DNA from: Trichobilharzia regenti
Taxonomy: Eukaryota; Platyhelminthes; Trematoda; Strigeidida; Schistosomatidae
Assembly (NCBI GenBank): GCA_944472135.2
Contig: OX235267.1
Coordinates: 38,719,312 to 38,783,311 of the forward strand
Length of the DNA: 64,000 nucleotides
Direction: 5' to 3'
Both the position numbers and the translations under genes were made by a program. Under the pieces are notes generated by a model that saw only the letters and a program-made list of their open reading frames with translations, was not told the DNA's origin and did not search any database. Shown here piece after piece: positions 1 through 9,594 of this stretch (position 1 is its first letter; the number at the start of each line of letters is the position of its first letter).

Positions 1-457
1 ATTATAATGAATATCATATACCCAATGCCCAAATTTTTTCAAACCGTTAAAAGTGAACTTGGTTTGGATATATATAACACTAATGCTTTTTTAGATTACA
101 TTGAATCGAAAGTTAGTGTGGACATATTACACATTTGAAAAGTATCAGTAAGAGAGAGAGAGATAATATCCATTTATATATAAGGCTGAACTGATTGAAT
201 GTCAGATAATTCAAAGGAAGCAACACACAGAATTTATGAATGAATTTATAGGTTGGAGAGCAGACCAGGGTAGAAGTAGTGAGAGTACCTAATTGCATGC
301 AGAGCTCCAGTGGATTTAAGAGGATTGCAATAGTCCTCCTACTTTTTGAAGTGTTCGGGTATCAGAAGACATTTTTTAAAATTTATTCGACTCTCGATAG
401 GTGATGAGGAAAGACTTTTCAGTGCTGTGACTTTGCAGCCAGTTTGGATCAGGTGAT

Positions 458-1123
458 TCAGCAGAGAATTATTGACGGTTTTAACACACTGGTAGGGGTT
501 CCTGAGAACGAAAAGTTAAGTCCCTCATATGGACCCGTTTCAATATGTTCACTGACTTTCTTGATATAGTCAGATTTATTCAGAACTACGGTGGCGTTTC
601 CTTTGTCCGCTTTTGTGATGACAATGTTTTCATCCTGTTTTAGACTAATTAAAGCTTCCCTTTCTGATTTTGTTAAGTTTGATATTGCCTTCTTTTGATT
701 TTTCAGGGTTAACGCACATTGTGCTCTAACTTCTTCTGCTGTTGTCTTGTCTATTGAACCTAGTGCTGCTTCTATGTTAGGAATAACGTCCTCTGGTTTT
801 AATCTATTAACTGTTACGTTAAAATTAAGTCCTTTCTCAAGTACTTTTATCTCACTAGAGCTTAGTTCTCTTGATGAGAGGTTGATCACCCATTTTGTTC
901 TGTCGATAGATGATGAAGTGTTGACATCAATTTCATTTGTTGTGTTCTTTTCTTCCATTAGTTTGTTGAATTTTTTGATTTGTGTGGTTTTTGATTTTCT
1001 TAAGGCTGATTCTTTAGCTTTTTCGGATGTTTCAACAACGATTACATAATCTTTGTCATTGACCATACATTTGAGTTTCTGTTTGAGTTTTTCGATTTCA
1101 TTTCGTATATTATTTAGTTTCAC
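458..1123 (-). pseudogene. PLE-1 N-terminal ORF fragment (left copy)
   Basis: This 221-codon reading frame encodes the N-terminal part of a Penelope-like polyprotein. The landmarks are a lysine-rich head, then LSSRELSSSEIKVLEKGLNF (the 'L..LEKGLNF' block that precedes the RT domain in PLEs) and ITKADKGNATVVLNKSDYIK, which resembles the conserved 'ITKADKG..VVL....Y' entry to RT motif 1. After residue about 205 it runs into unrelated sequence. The catalytic palm, thumb and GIY-YIG domains are absent from this frame, so it cannot make a working enzyme. The right copy at 4175-4816 differs by a 1-bp indel near its C-terminal end and one I/K substitution. Confidence 0.75.
523..668. repeat. Inverted repeat arm (left copy), partner 1199-1345
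   Basis: About 145 bp covering the 'KADKGN' segment of PLE-1 recur in inverse orientation at 1199-1345 with only a few mismatches, so the N-terminal ORF sits inside a long hairpin-capable palindrome. In the right tandem copy the same arms are at about 4217-4361 and 4893-5039. Confidence 0.85.
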
Positions 1124-1198
1124 AGTAACTCGATGTAGTTCTTCTCTTAGACATAATCTACTGAGATGTTCAGCTGCTGATGATATTTTCCTTGAAGC

Positions 1199-1345
1199 AA
1201 TCAGAAAGGGAAGCTTTAATTAGTCTAAAATAGGATAAAAACATTGTCATCACAAAAGCGGACAAAGGAAACGCCACCGTAGTTCTGAATAAATCTGACT
1301 ATATCAAGAAAGTCAGTGAACATATTGAAACGGGTCCATATGAGG
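1199..1345. repeat. Inverted repeat arm (left copy), partner 523-668
   Basis: Reverse complement of the PLE-1 segment at 523-668. It is followed by an (AT)n run (1389-1411) and a + strand PLE-2 C-terminal piece (1418-1555) containing VNSSTLDYFVQTGHEVNF. Confidence 0.85.
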
Positions 1346-1417
1346 AAATCATACGCACTCCAAAAGTTAAGTCCCTATAGCTATGGCCTATATATATATA
1401 TATATATATATCACTAG

Positions 1418-1555
1418 CTACACAGGAGCAGTTGTTATTGTTGTCAACAGTTCTACGCTGGACTACTTCGTGCAAACAGGCCACGAAGTTAACTTTGAAA
1501 AATCTTCCTCTCTCATGCATGTATCAAGTGTCGAATAAACTACCAAGGACTTCTA
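1418..1555 (+). pseudogene. PLE-2 GIY-YIG tail fragment, + strand (left copy)
   Basis: Conceptual + strand translation includes TLDYFVQTGHEVNFEKSSSL. This matches the tail of the PLE-2 GIY-YIG domain seen elsewhere in the window, for example ILDHLIQVGH on the - strand near 18750. It is a short remnant with no start or catalytic motif. The same piece recurs at 5112-5249. Confidence 0.6.
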
Positions 1556-1564
1556 TTTTACTTT

Positions 1565-1757
1565 TAATTTTTTTTTGATTACAGCTTGATTCCACACTGT
1601 AATTTTGGTACAAGTATGGAATTTTCAGCATGTGATATCAGTAGCCCAAATTTCGCAGGCCGACCATAGATATCAGGTGTGCGTCGGCGTGAGCTCGAAC
1701 CCCGGACGATGTGCATGGTCGGGGAGAGTCCTAACCACTGTGCCACCGACGCACTTG
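1565..1757 (-). mobile_element. tRNA-headed SINE (SINE-B), left copy
   Basis: Read on the - strand, a tRNA-like head carries an A-box-like TGGCACAGTGG and a B-box-like GGTTCGAGCTC, followed by a body ending in an A-rich tail (the T9 run near 1568-1576 on +). The same family occurs at 5265-5447, 33435-33610 and 56405-56577. It is expected to be transcribed by RNA polymerase III and mobilised by another element's RT. Diagnosis as a SINE is by inference from head plus tail plus copy number. Confidence 0.7.
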
Positions 1758-1799
1758 AAAGGTTTCCAAATGAAAATTGTGCTAGAAGAAGTATTATTT

Positions 1800-2147
1800 T
1801 GATTCTTCAAAGTAGTTTAATGTATGTGTGAAGTAAAACAGAAGCCTCTTTGATATTTCACTACACACCTAGTTATGAAACGTCCAGTATTACATTTGTA
1901 AAACTGGACGAACACCGAATTATATTCATCTAATTAGTGTGACAATATATTTAAATGCATGCATGTCCAGCTGTATGCAGGAACCTCTATTCTTTTTGTG
2001 ACTATATAACTACTGAAGTAAACCTTTGCCTCAGTCATTCCATCATCACAAATAATAAAAAAAACACAACATGGCTTTTATTCACTGAAAATGATCAGTG
2101 AATATTTCAGATTTTTTGATAACCTCTTCTTCATCAAGTTGTACAGT
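1800..2147. other. No gene seen
   Basis: AT-rich sequence without a supported gene or recognised repeat, ending at the target duplication of the solo LTR. Confidence 0.5.
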
Positions 2148-2476
2148 TGTGGTGAGAGCTGACTGCTAGCCAAATTGCTAGACAGTAATTTACATCCCCA
2201 ATATTGGTTGTGAGAAAAATAACAACAAAGACTGATTCAACAACCAATCACAGAAGACTTTGCGTAGGCAGATACAATTAGCGTATGGATGATCTGACAT
2301 TCAAGAAACAGCAGCCACAAAGAGATGAAAGATTAACTTTCAGTGAGAAACAACCAATCAGAAGAGTGTGTTTGTTTGCTTAAATAAGCTATAGTAATGT
2401 ACATGAAAATTTATAAATAGGTGTTGATTTCCTTAATAAACGATCTGTTGCCTGAGTCTTGCCTTATGTCGTTACA
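2148..2476 (+). mobile_element. Solo LTR, Boudicca-sized (329 bp), with 4-bp target duplication
   Basis: The element starts TGTGGTGAGAGC and ends GTTACA, giving TG...CA termini. It is flanked by direct repeats CAGT (2144-2147 and 2477-2480). It contains a TATA-like box (TATAAATAGG near 2413) and a polyadenylation signal (AATAAA near 2435). No internal retrovirus-like coding sequence adjoins it, so it is a solo LTR left by LTR-LTR recombination. Related LTRs are at 15531-15838 (+) and 25014-25308 (-). The length is close to the LTR length I recall for the gypsy-type element Boudicca of S. mansoni; the family call needs alignment. Confidence 0.85.
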
Positions 2477-2594
2477 CAGTTATATGATGGGAATAATTGA
2501 AGAAATAATCTTAATAACAACACTAATGCTTCATTATAATAGAGGTTTTTGTATTTCCCAATGAATGAAAAACAAAACGATATTGTTTTTACTG

Positions 2595-2640
2595 ACGTTT
2601 CGCTATTTAATGCTAATAGCTTTCTCAAAGTATTATTAAA
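2595..2640 (-). ncRNA. Degenerate hammerhead-like motif downstream of PLE ORF
   Basis: Read on the - strand: a short stem I (TACT/AGTA), a degenerate core TTGAGAA in place of CUGANGA, a stem II pairing AGCTATT with AATAGC, then GAAAC and GTC. Hammerhead motifs are known in the pseudo-LTRs of Penelope-like elements, and the neighbouring PLE ORF is on the same strand. Two core positions deviate (C3 and G8), so an active ribozyme is not claimed. Confidence 0.35.
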
Positions 2641-2814
2641 CCGGAATTTACAAATCTCAGCATATATATAACAAAGAATTAGGGGGTGAGAAAAATATAG
2701 ACTTAGTTCAACTTAAAAGGACAAATTGAAAGTCAAAATAACAATGAAGATCGTTCAAACCAAATATCAAAGGTAATAGTATATCTGTTATTATATCAAA
2801 ATAAAGTTTACTAA

Positions 2815-3085
2815 CTTGATCATCGTTCGTTAGTCTGGGGTCATTTTTGGTTGTCAAGTTCGAGAATAGGTAAAGGTAACCAAACTAAGTGTAGAATCTG
2901 AAATACTTGATTATCGTTCGTCAGTATGAGGTCATTTTGGTTGTCATGTTGGGGGGTAGGTAAAGGTAACTAAACTAACTGTAGGCTGTGAAATACTTGA
3001 TCATCATTCATCAGTCTGGGTCGTTTTTTGTTGTCAAGTTAGCGAACTGGTAAAGATAGTAAAACCAAATGTAGATTGTTGGATT
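2815..3085. repeat. Tandem repeat, three units of about 90 bp
   Basis: Units start at 2815, 2906 and 2996, each beginning CTTGAT, followed by blocks like GTTGTCAAGTT and GGTAAAGGTAA. Units are 90-91 bp with visible divergence. They lie just downstream (- strand sense) of the PLE-1 GIY-YIG frame and may belong to that element's 3' region. Confidence 0.85.
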
Positions 3086-3165
3086 TTGTCAGTGTGTAGA
3101 ATTATGAAGGTAGTGTGCGTTTACATAGTGAACTTGCTCACCACATTTGCGTTGATTTTGCTACT

Positions 3166-3726
3166 TCAAGGAGGAGGGTGTTGTGGCCAGGTTAGATTCT
3201 GTTTCAGTCCATCATTCCTATTCAGGCAATTTGGATTCCACTTGATATGAAGTGCTTCTGATATTAGCCGTTGTTTGTGGTTTCTGAAGTTTTTCTGGAT
3301 TATTTCAATATTGTCAAAATCAATTTTGTGGCCTGATTCTATAGCATGTAGGCCTATGGCTGATGATTTTTGAAGTTTTTCCAGTTCAACTGGATTTCTT
3401 GGTGGTCGAAGAGAAGCTCTGCGGTGTTCATTTCTTCTGATTTTGATTTCTCGAGATGTTTGTCCGATGTAGATCGCATCACATTCCGAGCATTTTATTT
3501 TGTAGACACAATTAGATAGAGAATCTTTCGGGATTTGGTCTTTTATATGGACAAGGTTGTTTTGAAGTGTGTCTGATGTTTTGAAGAAAACTCTAATGTC
3601 GAGTTGATTAAGTACTCTTCTGATATCGTCTGATGTCTCTGCTCTATATGGAATGACGACTGTTGAAGAAGAGTACTTAATCAACTCGACCTCTATTATA
3701 ATGAATATCATATACCCAATGCCCAA
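3166..3726 (-). pseudogene. PLE-1 thumb and GIY-YIG endonuclease fragment
   Basis: This 186-codon frame encodes the C-terminal part of a Penelope-like polyprotein. From about residue 19 it shows the thumb-type segment STVVIPYRAETSDDIRRVL. It then has the GIY-YIG endonuclease: CVYKIKCSECDAIYIGQTSR (the YKI-x11-YIG core with two Cys), an Arg/His helix RRNEHRRA and a later HAIESGHKIDFDN block. In intact PLEs this domain nicks the target for retrotransposition. The reverse transcriptase palm is missing upstream, and the 5' boundary at about 3690 is a rearrangement junction where a 20-bp segment (3601-3620) is repeated in inverse orientation (3667-3686). The first roughly 15 codons are therefore probably not native. 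Confidence 0.8.
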
Positions 3727-4032
3727 ATTTTTTCAAACCGTTAAAAGTGAACTTGGTTTGGATATATATAACACTAATGCTTTTTTAGATTACATTGAAT
3801 CGAAAGTTAGTGTGGACATATTACACATTTGAAAAGTATCAGTAAGAGAGAGAGAGATAATATCCATTTATATATAAGGCTGAACTGATTGAATGTCAGA
3901 TAATTCAAAGGAAGCAACACACAGAATTTATGAATGAATTTATAGGTTGGAGAGCAGACCAGGGTAGAAGTAGTGAGAGTACCTAATTGCATGCAGAGCT
4001 CCAGTGGATTTAAGAGGATTGCAATAGTCCTC

Positions 4033-4245
4033 CTACTTTTTGAAGTGTTCGGGTATCAGAAGACATTTTTTAAAATTTATTCGACTCTCGATAGGTGATG
4101 AGGAAAGACTTTTCAGTGCTGTGACTTTGCAGCCAGTTTGGATCAGGTGATTCAGCAGAGAATTATTGACGGTTTTAACACACTGGTAGGGTTCCTGAGA
4201 ACGAAAAGTTAAGTCCCTCATATGGACCCGTTTCAATATGTTCAC
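4033..4245 (-). pseudogene. PLE-2 C-terminal tail fused to PLE-1 N-terminus
   Basis: The frame reads CVKTVNNSLLNHLIQTGCKV and onward to a stop. The NNSLLNHLIQTG segment corresponds to the NSSILDHLIQVGH segment of PLE-2 near 18750 (-). It begins where the PLE-1 N-terminal frame stops making sense, about 4205-4240, so it marks a chimeric junction. It has no GIY-YIG catalytic residues. The left tandem copy contains the same tail. Confidence 0.6.
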
Positions 4246-4816
4246 TGACTTTCTTGATATAGTCAGATTTATTCAGAACTACGGTGGCGTTTCCTTTGTC
4301 CGCTTTTGTGATGACAATGTTTTCATCCTGTTTTAGACTAATTAAAGCTTCCCTTTCTGATTTTGTTAAGTTTGATATTGCCTTCTTTTGATTTTTCAGG
4401 GTTAACGCACATTGTGCTCTAACTTCTTCTGCTGTTGTCTTGTCTTTTGAACCTAGTGCTGCTTCTATGTTAGGAATAACGTCCTCTGGTTTTAATCTAT
4501 TAACTGTTACGTTAAAATTAAGTCCTTTCTCAAGTACTTTTATCTCACTAGAGCTTAGTTCTCTTGATGAGAGGTTGATCACCCATTTTGTTCTGTCGAT
4601 AGATGATGAAGTGTTGACATCAATTTCATTTGTTGTGTTCTTTTCTTCCATTAGTTTGTTGAATTTTTTGATTTGTGTGGTTTTTGATTTTCTTAAGGCT
4701 GATTCTTTAGCTTTTTCGGATGTTTCAACAACGATTACATAATCTTTGTCATTGACCATACATTTGAGTTTCTGTTTGAGTTTTTCGATTTCATTTCGTA
4801 TATTATTTAGTTTCAC
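4175..4816 (-). pseudogene. PLE-1 N-terminal ORF fragment (right copy)
   Basis: This 213-codon frame is the tandem partner of 458-1123, with the same KVLEKGLNF and KADKGNATVVL landmarks. Relative to the left copy it has one base fewer in a G run near 4186, which changes the last residues, and one I/K difference. It lacks the palm, thumb and nuclease domains. The neighbouring downstream frame belongs to another PLE family. Confidence 0.75.
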
Positions 4817-5111
4817 AGTAACTCGATGTAGTTCTTCTCTTAGACATAATCTACTGAGATGTTCAGCTGCTGATGATATTTTCCTTGAAGCAATCAGAAA
4901 GGGAAGCTTTAATTAGTCTAAAATAGGATAAAAACATTGTCATCACAAAAGCGGACAAAGGAAACGCCACCGTAGTTCTGAATAAATCTGACTATATCAA
5001 GAAAGTCAGTGAACATATTGAAACGGGTCCATATGAGGAAATCATACGCACTCCAAAAGTTAAGTCCCTATAGCTATGGCCTATATATATATATATATAT
5101 ATATCACTAGC

Positions 5112-5249
5112 TACACAGGAGCAGTTGTTATTGTTGTCAACAGTTCTACGCTGGACTACTTCGTGCAAACAGGCCACGAAGTTAACTTTGAAAAATCTTC
5201 CTCTCTCATGCATGTATCAAGTGTCGAATAAACTACCAAGGACTTCTAT
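5112..5249 (+). pseudogene. PLE-2 GIY-YIG tail fragment, + strand (right copy)
   Basis: Second copy of the 1418-1555 fragment with the same VQTGHEVNF translation, again directly after an (AT)n run. Confidence 0.6.
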
Positions 5250-5259
5250 TTTACTTTTA

Positions 5260-5447
5260 ATTTTTTTTTGATTACAGCTTGATTCCACACTGTAATTTTG
5301 GTACAAGTATGGAATTTTCAGCGTAGATATCGGTAGCCCAAATTTCGCAGGCCGACCATAGATATCAGGTGTGCGGCGGCGTGAGCTCGAACCCCGGACC
5401 ATATGCATGGTCGGGGAGAGTCCTAACCACTGTGCCACCGACACCAC
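5260..5447 (-). mobile_element. tRNA-headed SINE (SINE-B), right copy
   Basis: Same family and orientation as 1565-1757, but more diverged between the two copies than the adjoining PLE sequence: an indel near 5322-5330 and differences in the head. This uneven divergence is noted in the findings. Confidence 0.7.
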
Positions 5448-5574
5448 ATTGAAAAGAGTTTCTTCGCTGAATCACTTGTTTTGATTTTCTAAATGCAAAA
5501 TTAATCCTAATAAATGCACTGTGAATCCTCTACACACACAAATCAACAAGTTGATTGTTATTATTACTATAAGA

Positions 5575-5800
5575 CGGTTGTAGGCAATCAGCAGGAAGCC
5601 TCGCCTGACCTAGGTTTCGTGCTAGTTGGCACTTACCAGTGCAGCCAGCAAGGTGTACACCTGCAGCCTCGAAGGAACCCATGTCCCTCTGAAGATTCGA
5701 ACCCGCGACAACCCATTGCTGCGGTCAGAAACGTTGCCAGCACTGAGTGTTGTTCAGCCTCGCGCAATTGACCTGCTGTAGGACTACTGTATTGGCTATT
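5575..5800. repeat. Copy of a dispersed repeat ('family R')
   Basis: The region contains landmarks GGCAATCAGCAGGAAGCC, TTCGTGCTAGTTGGCACTTA and AGGACTACTGTATTGG. They recur, in varying completeness, at 11870-12110, 23755-24000 and 63060-63385. It contains a B-box-like motif on the - strand (GGTTCGAATC near 5697), so a tRNA-derived origin is possible. No coding potential. Confidence 0.65.
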
Positions 5801-6224
5801 TTTTTGATCGGATGGTTTAGCTTAAAAGTTTCCATTGTCAAAACAGACTTCAAATTGAAGTAGTATGCGCTGAGGTAAGTATGTTGCTTATAGTAGGGCG
5901 GGAAATGAAAGCTTCGCAAATAAACTACCATCCAGCTGAGAGGAGAACACAACTGCATTAAAAAAACTTATTGGTTTGCGCTTCAGGTCAGATAGAACTG
6001 TGTCACATGATCTACTGTCAATCCACCGATCAATAAATCAATCAATCGTTTATTTGAAGGTCCTGGACGAAAAGAAATTATCATATAATAAACTCCGTTG
6101 TACAGTGTTCAGAATAAAACTATTACTATTATTACTATAACCCTATCTAAATGGTTATCTAATAATATCACTTCGTTATTTAACTTGAAATCAACCAAAA
6201 TCTTTGCCAGCTGAAAAAATTTGA

Positions 6225-6450
6225 GGATTTCAAATGACAATAATAATAAATAAAGCGCTTACAGCATTTCATCATGAGCTGACACATTGGTTAGAGAACC
6301 ATTGGAAAACCAGCTGGGAGTACTGGACAGCTGTTTCCTCCGTCCTAGTTTGGGACTCTTCATCAGTACGCACCCACCGGGGTTCGAACCCAGGACCTTT
6401 TGGTTACAAGGCTAGTGAGCTTATAGACCATTAAGCCACTGGGACCCGAT
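6225..6450 (-). mobile_element. Hammerhead-family SINE (SINE-A), inverted member
   Basis: On the - strand: tRNA-like head with A-box-like TGGCTTAATGG and B-box GGTTCGAACCC, then a hammerhead-like segment GTACTGATGAAGAGTCC...GGAC, a 4-nt insertion GGAG before GAAA, CAGCTG, and a tail with CTCATGATGAAAT. C3 of the hammerhead core is A, so cleavage is not expected. It is paired head to head with 6451-6590. Confidence 0.75.
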
Positions 6451-6590
6451 CCAGACTCCAAAACTAGGACGAAACAGCTGTCCAGTACTCTCAGGTGGTT
6501 TTCCAGTGGTTCTCTAACCAATGTCAGCTCATGATGAAATCTTGTAACCAACCAACCAACCGAATTCCTACAAACCTACACTTAAATAAA
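6451..6590 (+). mobile_element. SINE-A member lacking its tRNA head
   Basis: Starts within the ribozyme segment (CCAGACTCC...GGACGAAACAGCTG) and continues through the shared tail to about 6590. The tRNA-like head is shared or absent. Together with 6225-6450 it makes an imperfect palindrome of about 360 bp. Confidence 0.7.
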
Positions 6591-6734
6591 GCGCATAACA
6601 GATACCGAACAATCCAGTTGGGAGAGGCTATTACTATTCGTTTAAATCAACCAGAGTTCTGAGTGTAGAAGAAACGGGTCTAGCCAGCCGGCCAGCCACT
6701 ATTGCTATTGAAGATGCTGGTTAAAAAATTTAAG

Positions 6735-7015
6735 ATGTGTGGGGTGGGGTCTAGAAATTCATAAATCCTGTGTTTTACTTTTCTAAATTTATCTGACATT
6801 CCATTCTTTAAGTGTTATGTGTATTAATGCATATAATCTCTCTCTGTCTTACCGATGATTTTGAAATGTAACCTTTTGAAAATAACTATTGATTCAAATT
6901 AATTTTAAATAGCGTTATTGTTGTAAATAACAATAATATTTCTTTACTTATTACTGTCATACAAATATATAGAGCCTGATGAAGAAGCGGTTGTTAAGTT
7001 GAATTTTAACTATTT
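6735..7015 (+). mobile_element. PLE-2 untranslated/terminal fragment
   Basis: Non-coding sequence similar to the UTR of the PLE-2 pieces: AATTCATAAATCCTGTG, a TCTCTCTCTGTCTTAC block and TTTTGAAATGTAA. Comparable segments are 8330-8500 (+) and the reverse complements of 113-298 and 3807-3992. No gene. Confidence 0.5.
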
Positions 7016-7019
7016 ACTC

Positions 7020-8150
7020 ACTGTCAACCTGATCAGGGATCGAACCTATGGACATTACGTTTCTGTTGTTTTCTATTGTTATGTGTACTGATGTTCCATC
7101 AGCCAGCCAATCAGCCAGCTAGTTAGTCAGGTAGTTGTTAGTCAGTCAACGCCAGCAGATACAATGTGTGTCTGATAGAGGCAATTTGCATCTTAGGGAG
7201 TAATCAAAAGGCTCTGAAATTTGTTTATGAACGTTTCGTCGTTCCACTAACATGTAACATGTACAGCTTCTTATCTTCTTTTTTTCGGCTATTATCGACT
7301 ACCAAAATACTAACATAGATAAGTTTTCAGTTCTTCTTCTCCATAGCATCAAAACTAAATATAAATTCAAATTTTGAATAATTCCCATTCGAACATTAGT
7401 AGACAGAAGACAAGTAGTTCAGTGAAGAGTCTCTTTTCGGCGAATTCATTTTCATAGCTGTACAATCGCAAATATATATGGTTATTTTGTGTGTGTGTGT
7501 GTGTATACATTAAATTTGTCAAACGAAAATACAATTAGTGAGTTCAGATGAATTGGATGTTGATAAGAGGATAGCAAATTCAAATTTATGTTCTGTTTAC
7601 TAGTGAATAAACATTGCATGCGAGTAAGTGATATATTCGTCAGAATGAGATGAGGGAGTTTGCTTAGGAGTGAGTAGTCATCATCTAAGAAATTTGTGCT
7701 ATTGTAAGAACATTAGTCTTACTATGCCTTTTCATATATTATTTTCTCTATTGTTTCAAGTCAACAGATAGTAATGAAAAGTAACCAATTGTTAAATGAC
7801 TAAACGACTAATTAAGTGAGATTAGTTAAAGCAGTGAAAAACATGTTGTCTACAGGTAGTGGTGGTTGTCATTAAAAAAACTGTGGGAAACAAGATCACT
7901 CTGGGCCAATTCATTAGTGAGGTTGTCAGAAATCACTGTCATTATAAGTCCTGTATACATATAGTTTCATGGAGAAATAAATAGAGCGTTTAACTGTCAA
8001 CTGATTTCTGTTGATTTTCTTGAATTCCGAGGCAAAATGACAACACTATTAACTGAATCGCATTTGTTCTAGGAATCTGATCTTTTGTTCTCTGGAACAT
8101 CTACCAATCCGATTGAATGAAGGTGTTGTTAAAATCATCAACCAAATCGA
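7020..8150. other. No gene seen
   Basis: AT-rich sequence with a short (GT)n run at about 7490-7505 and a TCGGCGAATTC motif near 7438 that resembles PLE terminal sequence. No supported coding region. Confidence 0.45.
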
Positions 8151-8154
8151 TATT

Positions 8155-8560
8155 AGTCCAGACAGGCCACAAAGCTAACACTGAAAACTTTTTGTCTCTC
8201 TCGTCTACCGGGTATTGAATAAATTACCAAAGGCTTCTAGATACTGAACACTGGAAACAGAAGAGGGCATTGCAGTTCGTCTATATAAGAATCGGCGTTC
8301 TGAGTGCAAAAGAAACAAGTTCATCCATTTAGCCACTGTTTATACTCTGGCCTGCTGTTCTCAACCTATAAATTCATTCATAAATTCTGTGTGTTACCTC
8401 GCTTAACTTATCTGGTATTCAATCAGTTTAGTGTTACATTAATGCACAGTATCTTTCTGTCTCTCTTAGTGACACTTTTGAAATGTATAAAACACAAAAT
8501 AATTGAGCAAAGAATATTCTTTTCGGTAAATTCCTCTTCTGGCTCTACAATTATATATAT
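8155..8560 (+). mobile_element. PLE-2 tail and UTR remnant, + strand
   Basis: CAGGCCACAAAGCTAACACTG near 8162 parallels the PLE-2 tail at 1480-1500. The following UTR (AATTCATTCATAAATTCTGT near 8370) parallels the reverse complement of 113-298. The apparent small frame here is a shadow of this UTR. Confidence 0.5.
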
Positions 8561-8916
8561 GTTTATGTAAAGAAAATATTCTAGATTGGTAGTTAATAAC
8601 AATATTAATGTCTTTTAAATAATATCGATTTGTACAGTAAGATTACAATTGAATCACAGTTTATTAAAGATGCTTAAGTAATAATAATAAAGTAACAAAT
8701 AGATTATCAAATAAAATTAAGGACATTTCCACAGATATTGAGGATCATTTGAACCTAGATGGCCAGGGTAAGGATAATGTCTGAACTAGCTTCTTTTGGA
8801 CACATCAATTAGGCTTGTTAATAAGGATTTCAACAGCCAGCCTCAGTAATACTTAGTAGTCGAACTCTTAAGGGAAAATTGAGATTCGTAGGTATGCGGT
8901 AAATGACCCTGAAAGC

Positions 8917-9159
8917 CTAGTTAACATCACTCCTGTGTTCTGTATCAACAAGATGAGATACAACAGCGCTATGAATGGATTTTGTTTGACCTTTGCTTAA
9001 CCACGCAGGGTGATGTTCGGAAATTTGACGAGGAACACGCCTAATTGTGCGGCGTATATAACTGGCTCTACAGGAGCAGTTAAATTGGTAGATACATATG
9101 GATGAGGCGAAATTAGGCAGATATGAAATGTGTAAATGAAATGTGTAATCTGTCGACAC
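8917..9159 (-). pseudogene. PLE-2 GIY-YIG endonuclease fragment
   Basis: The frame contains SSICIYQFNCSCRASYIRRT and, downstream, ISEHHPAWLSKGQTKSIHS and VVSHLVDTEH. This aligns by eye with the PLE-2 nuclease at 35131-35300 (IYSFTCSCGAVYIGRCKRNL, EHYPVWLMKG). The YIG of the motif has become YIR, so the nuclease core is damaged. No RT is attached. Confidence 0.7.
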
Positions 9160-9594
9160 AAACTATTGATTCAATGCAATTTTTAAACAACATTTATGCT
9201 GTTAATAATAACAGTATTTCTTTTAATTATTTCTGCCAGTCATAAAACTGTAGAATGTGATGAAGAAGAAGGCGTTATTGAAAAACTTAATATTCTTTGT
9301 TTATTAATCAGACTTGATTTTTATTAAAGACCATAAGAACTTTAATTTTATCGTATCATTTAACAAACACTTAATGAATCAGCCACCGTTCTGATTCAGT
9401 TAACAGACTGCTTATTATCTACACATGATGATTTCATATTGTCATAATTCATATGGAAAGGAAAAAAAATATGGCACACAGTAAATACCGCATAAAAAAA
9501 TGTCCAATGAATAATGCTCATCTGAAGTCAGGGAGCTTGTTAAATTTTATTTTCATGTCACCATCTTTTCTCATCACAAATTATACAGACAAAT

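Larger units (their letters stand above)
1..1560 (-). mobile_element. Left copy of a tandemly repeated Penelope-like (PLE) mosaic unit
   Basis: This stretch is nearly identical to 3694-5254, with an offset of 3694, one 1-bp indel and very few substitutions seen. On the - strand it contains an N-terminal PLE reading frame (458-1123) and, downstream, a C-terminal GIY-YIG tail and UTR of a second PLE family (about 480 down to 60). At its high-coordinate end a + strand fragment of the second family (about 1418-1555) lies in inverse orientation. The unit runs off the left edge of the window. Tandem, partly truncated copies (pseudo-LTRs) are known for PLEs. The assignment to this class is firm, the family name is not. 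Confidence 0.8.
3694..5254 (-). mobile_element. Right copy of the tandem PLE mosaic unit
   Basis: Near-identical repeat of 1-1560, with the same internal order: PLE-2 UTR and C-terminal tail, PLE-1 N-terminal frame, inverted PLE-1 piece, (AT)n, inverted PLE-2 tail. The two units are separated by the solo LTR, the 90-bp tandem repeat and the GIY-YIG fragment. The very low divergence of the PLE part implies a recent duplication or recent gene conversion. Confidence 0.8.

Noticed and set aside
747..1049. + strand frame of 100 codons (and its copy at 4440-4742)
   Set aside because: Shadow of the PLE-1 N-terminal frame on the other strand.
6363..6551. Small open frames across the SINE-A pair
   Set aside because: They run through tRNA-like and ribozyme sequence in an inverted repeat and have no protein features.
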